The notes under the pieces were generated by a model. That model was not told where the DNA came from. It ran no database searches and saw only the letters and a program-made list of their open reading frames with translations. From Arthrobacter sp. (GTDB lineage: Bacteria; Actinomycetota; Actinomycetes; Actinomycetales; Micrococcaceae), in the NCBI GenBank assembly GCA_030147325.1, contig JASLAA010000151.1:1-18220 (forward strand): a stretch of 18,220 nucleotides of DNA, given 5' to 3'. Shown here one piece after another: positions 14,263 to 18,220 of this stretch; position 1 is the stretch's first letter; the number at the start of each line of letters is the position of its first letter. A program made the position numbers and the translations under genes.

Positions 14263-15272
14263 GCCCGTCCCTCCTGGTGGTCCCGGTCGGAGTCGATCTC
14301 GGTGCGGTCGTCCCCGAAAGGAATCAGAGGGCTCGCCGCGATGCTCTTCCGTGCCGCCCGTCGTTCCTTCGACCAGAGCAGGAGGACGAGGGCGGCGCCT
14401 CCCAGGCATGCGAGCAGCGGAACCATCCAGTCGTCACCGGGAGGCAGGAGCACGCCCTCGTCCTGCCACGGCCACAGTGCCCGGAGGGAGCCGAGGATCA
14501 GGCCGGTGGCGGCCAGCAGGACGGGCCGTCGATGCACGCGCAGCAGATACGCCAGGACCTGGACCACGGACACGAGTCCCAGGATGGCGCCGGCCATGAA
14601 CAGGGCGAGGTACCCGGCATCGCGGGTGCTGACCGCCTCGAGGGTCGGCTCGTACATGCCGAACGTCAGCAGGATGAAGGATCCGGACAATCCCGGAAGG
14701 GCCAGTGCGCAGACGGCCGCTGCGCCACTGACAGCGATCACCCACCCGGCGGGACTCTCGATCTGCACCGACGGCAGGCCCAGAAGCCAGAACACGGCAG
14801 CGGCAACACCGAGCACCACGACGGGACCGCCGATCCTGGAGGCCGTGGTGGCGGGACCGGCTTCCCGGACCATGGTGATGGGCACCAGCAGGCTCGCCGA
14901 CACCATGCCGAGGAACAGGGCGCTGGCCACCACCGGCTGGGTGTCGACGAACGTGTGGAGTGGGCCGGACAGGGCGAACAGTGCCAGGAACATGCCGACG
15001 GCCAGAGGGAGGACCAGGGGCCACTCGACGCTGGCCAGGCGGCGCGTGGCGGCTGACCTGTCCCGGCCGAGCAGCAGTCGCACGAAGCCGCTGATGAGGT
15101 GGTTCGCCGATGAGATCAGGCGGTCGAAGACGCCCAGGACGAGCGCGACCGTTCCGCCGGAGACTCCCGGCACGAGTTCCACGACGCCGATGAGGGCTCC
15201 GGTGAGCGCGTGTCCGGCTGTCGAGCGGATCGAAGGCGGTGTCTGTCGTGGAGGTGCGGTGGAGGAAGGCAT
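14259..15272 (-). CDS. popT: DUF368 polyprenyl-phosphate transporter (PopT family)
   Basis: DUF368 proteins (PopT) return undecaprenyl phosphate across the membrane for reuse in wall and polymer synthesis. The 337-residue protein is almost wholly hydrophobic (about nine helices) and has the two related re-entrant motifs of the family: ELVPGVSGGTVALVLGVFDRL (main part PGVSGGT, 35-41) and ALPGLSGSFILLTFGMYEP (191-209). Start: ATG at 15272, or GTG at 15275 directly before it; TAGCGT ends 7 nt upstream of that GTG, suggesting a leaderless message. The frame is open further upstream (to about 15488) but is Arg-rich and not protein-like. Its stop overlaps the AI-2E-family start by 4 bp. It is head-to-head with the LCP ligase, whose reaction frees the carrier lipid DUF368 recycles. 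Confidence 0.93.
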   Translation of the reverse strand: MPSSTAPPRQTPPSIRSTAGHALTGALIGVVELVPGVSGGTVALVLGVFDRLISSANHLISGFVRLLLGRDRSAATRRLASVEWPLVLPLAVGMFLALFALSGPLHTFVDTQPVVASALFLGMVSASLLVPITMVREAGPATTASRIGGPVVVLGVAAAVFWLLGLPSVQIESPAGWVIAVSGAAAVCALALPGLSGSFILLTFGMYEPTLEAVSTRDAGYLALFMAGAILGLVSVVQVLAYLLRVHRRPVLLAATGLILGSLRALWPWQDEGVLLPPGDDWMVPLLACLGGAALVLLLWSKERRAARKSIAASPLIPFGDDRTEIDSDRDHQEGRA

Positions 15273-15282
15273 CACTGGTTCT

Positions 15283-15288
15283 ACGCTA
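15283..15288 (-). promoter_or_regulatory. Candidate leaderless -10 box (TAGCGT) for DUF368 operon
   Basis: TAGCGT fits TANNNT and is followed by 7 nt and then GTG ATG (15275-15270). It would start transcription at the first codon of the DUF368-AI-2E operon. No convincing -35 was found. Confidence 0.45.
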
Positions 15289-15611
15289 GCAACCAGGGCT
15301 GGTCCATCCAGCTGTTCGGGAATGCAGATTGCCGTTCCGTGACCAGATCGATGGCGCGCCGTGACCCGCGACAGGTCCATCCGGGGGGACGGGAACCTCC
15401 TGACGTGGCGCATCTCACGCCGCTCCGGGGGCCGAACGGCACTTCGAAGCGATGAGCGGCCCGCGGGGGAGTCCGTCCGGAGGCGCATTCAGCGCGCGTT
15501 CATGATCTGCTGCTACCGTCATCTGCTGCATCACCCTCGACCCGACCCGTCATCCCCGCGGACCGCGTCCGATCGCACTTCCATGGTGCGGCAGCGCACG
15601 GCGGAAGACCC
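15289..15611. other. Divergent intergenic region between DUF368 and LCP genes
   Basis: About 320 bp with no gene I can support; short open frames here are Arg-rich and lack starts with ribosome sites. It must hold the LCP promoter. TACCGT (15514-15519, plus strand) fits TANNNT and would give a leader of about 85-90 nt, but no good -35 lies at the right distance. A 9-nt direct repeat GGTCCATCC occurs near 15301 and 15376. No operator or RNA element could be recognised. Confidence 0.5.
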
Positions 15612-17153
15612 TTGATCGACGAAGGAACCCCACGCTTGACCGGCACGCCGCACGACGACGCCCAGTACCGCCCGACGTATCCCGGCGAAGGGACCCTCGT
15701 GGACGGCAGTTCGGTGGTGGCTGGTCCGCGCCGACCACGCTGGCTGCGCCTGGTCACGATCGCCGCCGTCGCTGCTGTGGCCGCGGTCGTGGTGTTCGGC
15801 GCGTACTGGAGCGTGCGCCTGGTCACGAATGTGGACTCCTTCGACCTCAATGCCGGCGGCGGGCGCTCCGAAGGGGTCGCGAACGACCGCACGGACCGCC
15901 TGCAGATCCTGGTCCTCGGATCGGATACCCGAAGCGGGCCGAACAGTGACTACGGCCCGGAAGAGGATTCCGAGGGCTACGGCCAGTCTGACGTCATGAT
16001 GCTCGTGGACATCTCCGAGGACAACGACAGGGTGAACGTCCTGAGTTTCCCGCGTGATCTCCTCGTCGACGTCCCGGCCTGCACCGACGGCCGGAGTGGA
16101 CAGACCTTCGAAGCGCGCCCGGGGGCGATGATCAACAGCGCCATGCGGGACGCCGGGCCGGGCTGCGCCGTGGATACCGTCAATAGCCTGACCGGGCTGG
16201 AGGTGGACCACTTCATGCTCGCCGACTTCCACGCCGTGACCGAGCTGTCCCTGGCCGTGGGCGGCGTGGACGTGTGCGTGAGCGCCGCGATCGACGAACC
16301 GAAGTCGGGGCTCAAGCTGCCGGCCGGCACCTCGAGTGTCGAGGGCGAGCAGGCTCTCGCATTCCTTCGCGCCCGGGCGGCCTTCGCCGACGGCGGCGAC
16401 CTCGGCAGGATCCAGGCCCAGCAGGCTTTTCTGGGGTCGTTGACCCGCAAGATGACCGACGAGGGAACGCTGCGCAATCCCCAGCGCATCCTGCGGATCG
16501 CCGATGCCGTGACGAGCAACCTGACCGTCGACCGCGGGTTGGCCTCCGTGTCCGCCATGGTCACCATCGCCGACAGGCTCAAGGACATCGAGCCGGGCAA
16601 CGTCAACTTCATCGCCGTACCCACCATCCCCGCGGACGACCCCAACCGTCTGCAACTGGACGAGGAGAGCGGTTCAGCGCTGTTCGCCGTCCTCCGGGAG
16701 AGCGCAGACCTCTCAGCTCCCGCTTCTCCCGGCCCCGCCGAGGAGGGCTCCGACCCTGAGGGGCAAAACGACGCCGGTGCGTCCGAGGACTTCGGGCCGG
16801 TTTCCGTACCCGTCGTGGTCGCCGACGGCACAGCCGGCGCGGGGAGCATCTCCGCGGTGGTCGAGTCCCTGCGGAGTGCCGGGTTCGCGGGAGCGACGAC
16901 CATGCCGGCCGCAGCCACCGAGCTGACCGCGGTGTACTACAGCGAAGGGTTCGCCGACTCGGCGGCCGCGATCGCTGCCGCTCTCGGGATTCCTCCGCTG
17001 GCCGTCACCGGTGACCCGTCCATCTACGGAGTCGAGGTCTACCTCGGGTCGGATACGGAGGACGGATTCGAGACCGCCGTGCCGGATGTGACCGGGACCA
17101 TCAACCAGACGGCGGATCAGGTGTCCTGCCAGGAGGCGAACCCCTTCGGCTAG
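15612..17153 (+). CDS. LCP-family wall-polymer ligase with LytR_C domain
   Basis: LytR-CpsA-Psr enzymes move polyprenyl-diphosphate-linked glycopolymers onto peptidoglycan outside the membrane. The protein (513 residues from TTG 15612) has a cytosolic Pro/Gly-rich N-terminus, one TM helix (46-66), then the LCP domain: ILVLGSDTR (99-107), GQSDVMMLVDIS (124-135), LSFPRDLLVDVP (145-156), GAMINSAM (171-178), GLEVDHFMLADF (195-206), and the arginines of ALAFLRARAAF (248-258) and GDLGRIQAQQAF (262-273). An acidic Ser/Pro/Glu linker (about 372-397) leads to a LytR_C domain beginning VSVPVVVADGTAG (to about 487). Two TTG starts are possible, 15612 (after GGAAGA) and 15636 (after GAAGGA, 9 nt); the second is equally plausible. 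A terminator hairpin follows the stop by 3 bp. Which polymer it attaches is unknown. Confidence 0.95.
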   Translation: MIDEGTPRLTGTPHDDAQYRPTYPGEGTLVDGSSVVAGPRRPRWLRLVTIAAVAAVAAVVVFGAYWSVRLVTNVDSFDLNAGGGRSEGVANDRTDRLQILVLGSDTRSGPNSDYGPEEDSEGYGQSDVMMLVDISEDNDRVNVLSFPRDLLVDVPACTDGRSGQTFEARPGAMINSAMRDAGPGCAVDTVNSLTGLEVDHFMLADFHAVTELSLAVGGVDVCVSAAIDEPKSGLKLPAGTSSVEGEQALAFLRARAAFADGGDLGRIQAQQAFLGSLTRKMTDEGTLRNPQRILRIADAVTSNLTVDRGLASVSAMVTIADRLKDIEPGNVNFIAVPTIPADDPNRLQLDEESGSALFAVLRESADLSAPASPGPAEEGSDPEGQNDAGASEDFGPVSVPVVVADGTAGAGSISAVVESLRSAGFAGATTMPAAATELTAVYYSEGFADSAAAIAAALGIPPLAVTGDPSIYGVEVYLGSDTEDGFETAVPDVTGTINQTADQVSCQEANPFG

Positions 17154-17156
17154 GAG

Positions 17157-17184
17157 CCCGGCCGTCGACGGATCGACGGCCGGG
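17157..17184. terminator. Terminator hairpin after the LCP gene
   Basis: A perfect 12-bp stem, CCCGGCCGTCGA (17157-17168) with TCGACGGCCGGG (17173-17184), around a 4-nt CGGA loop. It lies between the convergent stops of the LCP gene (17153) and the small membrane gene (17206), so it may serve both strands. No T-tract. Confidence 0.75.
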
Positions 17185-17205
17185 CCGGCACGGCCGTCCT
17201 TCGAA

Positions 17206-17370
17206 CTATCGCTGCACGCGCGAACGGACGCGCTGGAGCACGAGGAGGACGGCCGATGCGACCAGCACGACGAGGCCGATGTAGAGCAGGAACTTCAGGG
17301 TCTCGACTGCGATCCCGAGAACCAGGAGGACGAGGGCGATCAGGGCGAGGGCGATGAGAAGGGATTTCAT
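17206..17370 (-). CDS. 54-residue two-TM hydrophobic peptide
   Basis: A tiny membrane protein: MKSLL, a first helix at 4-22, a short turn AVETLK (21-26), a second helix at 27-46 and the basic end QRVRSRVQR. The layout resembles small actinobacterial membrane peptides of unknown role; I do not recognise a family. Start choice: ATG at 17370 begins the membrane-like text, and CATACT (17377-17382, minus strand) ends 6 nt upstream, like the leaderless layout elsewhere in the window. The open frame extends upstream to 17490, but that part is polar and not convincing. The basic C-terminus after two helices suggests both ends are cytosolic. It converges with the LCP gene across the 17157-17184 hairpin. 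Confidence 0.6.
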   Translation of the reverse strand: MKSLLIALALIALVLLVLGIAVETLKFLLYIGLVVLVASAVLLVLQRVRSRVQR

Positions 17371-17376
17371 CCACCC

Positions 17377-17382
17377 AGTATG
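17377..17382 (-). promoter_or_regulatory. Candidate leaderless -10 box (CATACT) for the 54-residue peptide gene
   Basis: CATACT matches TATAAT at four of six bases and is followed by GGGTGG and then ATG at 17370. The GGGTGG could also act as a weak ribosome site if the transcript starts further upstream. Confidence 0.45.
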
Positions 17383-17464
17383 GGCGGATCCGACGTCCTC
17401 GGCCGAATTCCGCATCTCGTGCATGCAGTGACGCTCGGCGTCGAGAAGTTGCCTGGGGCATCGG

Positions 17465-17470
17465 TAAAGT
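17465..17470 (+). promoter_or_regulatory. Candidate -10 box (TAAAGT) for the lipoprotein gene
   Basis: TAAAGT fits TANNNT and would place the RNA start near 17477, about 43 nt before the lipoprotein ATG. TTGCCT (17449-17454) resembles a -35 but is only 10 bp away, too close for a standard promoter. Confidence 0.35.
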
Positions 17471-17519
17471 GGAGAAGGCTTTCGTGCCACTTCCGTTCTC
17501 GAACACCGTTGGGACCACT

Positions 17520-18122
17520 ATGAACTTCGCACGTACGGCGGCTACCGCCGCCATCACCCTCCTGGCACTCACGGCCTGTGCCGGCACCCCCGAGTCCACG
17601 CCCGCGACGACGGCGGACACGCGCCCGTCACCCGCGAGCTCGATGGCGGCCGCAGCCAACATCTCGCGTCCCGCGAGCAACGACCTCGTGGCCGAGGCGA
17701 CCCCCGCGGGAGCGAAGGCCTTCCTCTACTACTACTTCGACCTCAAGTCCTACGTGCTGCAGACCGGCGACTCCGCTGCGGTCACCGAGGTCCTCGACGG
17801 CGCTGCGTCCGAGCAGGAGGAAGCCGAGCGCCTGCAGGGCGTGTACGACGACGGCGGCTGGGTGCTGGGCGGCCAGCCGAAGGTCGAGAACGTGCTGCTG
17901 ACCACGGCGGAGGAGGACGTCACGGAGGGCGCCGACGTCACCGCGCTGATCCCGGTGAACCCCGACGCCTACACCGAGTTCGCCGAGGACGGCTCGGTCG
18001 CCGAGCAGCGGCCGTACTCGTCCGAGGGGACCATCTACACCGCGACGGTGCGCTACGCGGACGGCGCCTGGGCCCTCGTCTCGCTCGAGGAGACCCCCGA
18101 CGCGGAGCTGCCGGAGGTGTAG
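17520..18122 (+). CDS. Secreted lipoprotein, DUF6318-like
   Basis: A 200-residue lipoprotein anchored on the outer face of the plasma membrane. Residues 1-20 form a lipoprotein signal, MNFARTAATA followed by a hydrophobic run and the lipobox LTAC, so Cys20 is the lipidated residue. A Thr/Pro/Ser/Ala linker (21-about 55) leads to a compact domain with AKAFLYYYFDLKSYVLQTGD and, later, GGWVLGGQPKVENVLL and the ending VSLEETPDAELPEV. This plan (YxFDLxSYxxxTGD, then a GW.(V)GG block) recalls the Arthrobacter DUF6318 lipoproteins, though I think those often carry a Cys pair after the TGD, missing here. Role unknown. ATG at 17520 is chosen because it gives a clean signal peptide; an earlier GTG (17469) in frame would bury it. 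The ribosome site is weak (TTGGGA). Confidence 0.85.
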   Translation: MNFARTAATAAITLLALTACAGTPESTPATTADTRPSPASSMAAAANISRPASNDLVAEATPAGAKAFLYYYFDLKSYVLQTGDSAAVTEVLDGAASEQEEAERLQGVYDDGGWVLGGQPKVENVLLTTAEEDVTEGADVTALIPVNPDAYTEFAEDGSVAEQRPYSSEGTIYTATVRYADGAWALVSLEETPDAELPEV

Positions 18123-18160
18123 TAAGCCACCGCTCCCCACGCACCACGGCATCACCACGA

Positions 18161-18200
18161 ACGGAAGGAGTGCCACCCTCGCGGGTGGCACTCCTTCCGT
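18161..18200 (+). terminator. Strong terminator hairpin after the lipoprotein gene
   Basis: A perfect 18-bp stem (18161-18178 with 18183-18200) around a TCGC loop, 38 bp after the lipoprotein stop. The stem reads ACGGAAGGAGTGCCACCC on the left. No long T-tract follows, but length and position make it a convincing terminator, possibly used from both sides. Confidence 0.85.
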
Positions 18201-18220
18201 GTTCGGTAGGTAAGCCGGGG

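Noticed and set aside
13600..15342. A 580-codon plus-strand open frame
   Set aside because: Antisense to the AI-2E and DUF368 genes; its composition (Gln, Gly, Arg, Ser) is that of a shadow of membrane-protein codons.
15361..15615. An 84-codon frame ending at the LCP start
   Set aside because: GTG start without a ribosome site, Arg/Ser/Pro-rich, no signal or helix; probably promoter and leader DNA.
1..18220. CRISPR arrays, tRNA/rRNA genes, transposases, integrases, toxin-antitoxin or defence genes
   Set aside because: Looked for repeated spacers, terminal repeats and the relevant protein motifs; none seen apart from the edge inverted repeat, which has no mobile-element gene.

Overview
High-GC DNA with dense, convergent and divergent gene packing, GTG/TTG starts and purine-rich or absent ribosome sites points to an actinobacterium. 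The mix of a DUF6350 (PerM-type) gene next to purN, an Rv0805-type phosphodiesterase next to a CpsY-type Stealth protein, and a lipoprotein resembling the DUF6318 group suggests Micrococcaceae (Arthrobacter-like). This is a chromosomal housekeeping/envelope region: I see no insertion sequence, phage gene, tRNA, rRNA, CRISPR or defence cluster. Nineteen protein genes are supported.

Layout. 1-695 (-): metallo-beta-lactamase-fold hydrolase whose 3' end runs into a 111-bp inverted copy of its own sequence at the window edge. 903-2146 (-): SRAP abasic-site protein and a DoxX-like membrane protein, separated by a strong hairpin. 2373-3293 (+): class III cyclic nucleotide phosphodiesterase. 3304-7923 (-): four codirectional genes, in transcription order a 6-TM potassium channel, a GT4 mannosyltransferase, a CpsY-type Stealth phosphotransferase and a small conserved family protein of unknown function. 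8074-8709 (-) and 8779-9531 (+): divergent DUF1684 and TauE/SafE genes. 9591-13008: DUF6350/PerM (+), an antisense small membrane protein, then purN and corA nearly abutting (+). 13069-15272 (-): DUF368 polyprenyl-phosphate transporter and AI-2E-family transporter overlapping by ATGA. 15612-17153 (+): LCP (LytR-CpsA-Psr) wall-polymer ligase. 17206-18122: a 54-residue membrane peptide (-) and a lipoprotein (+), closed by an 18-bp terminator hairpin.

How they fit together. Several genes serve envelope glycopolymer biology: a GDP-mannose-type mannosyltransferase and a sugar-phosphate transferase sit in tandem, and about 8 kb away a DUF368 undecaprenyl-phosphate transporter lies head-to-head with an LCP ligase, which uses lipid-linked polymers and releases the carrier. 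The rest are ion/solute transporters (K+ channel, CorA, TauE, AI-2E family), purine synthesis (PurN), cyclic-nucleotide turnover and DNA-damage protection (SRAP).

The most noteworthy observations are the edge inverted repeat (probably a fold-back assembly artefact), a repeated leaderless promoter-start geometry (-10 hexamer, 6-7 nt, start codon) at up to eight genes, the conserved phosphodiesterase/CpsY linkage, the mannosyltransferase/Stealth pair, and a purN locus in which purH has been replaced by corA. I did not find a convincing wholly new system.
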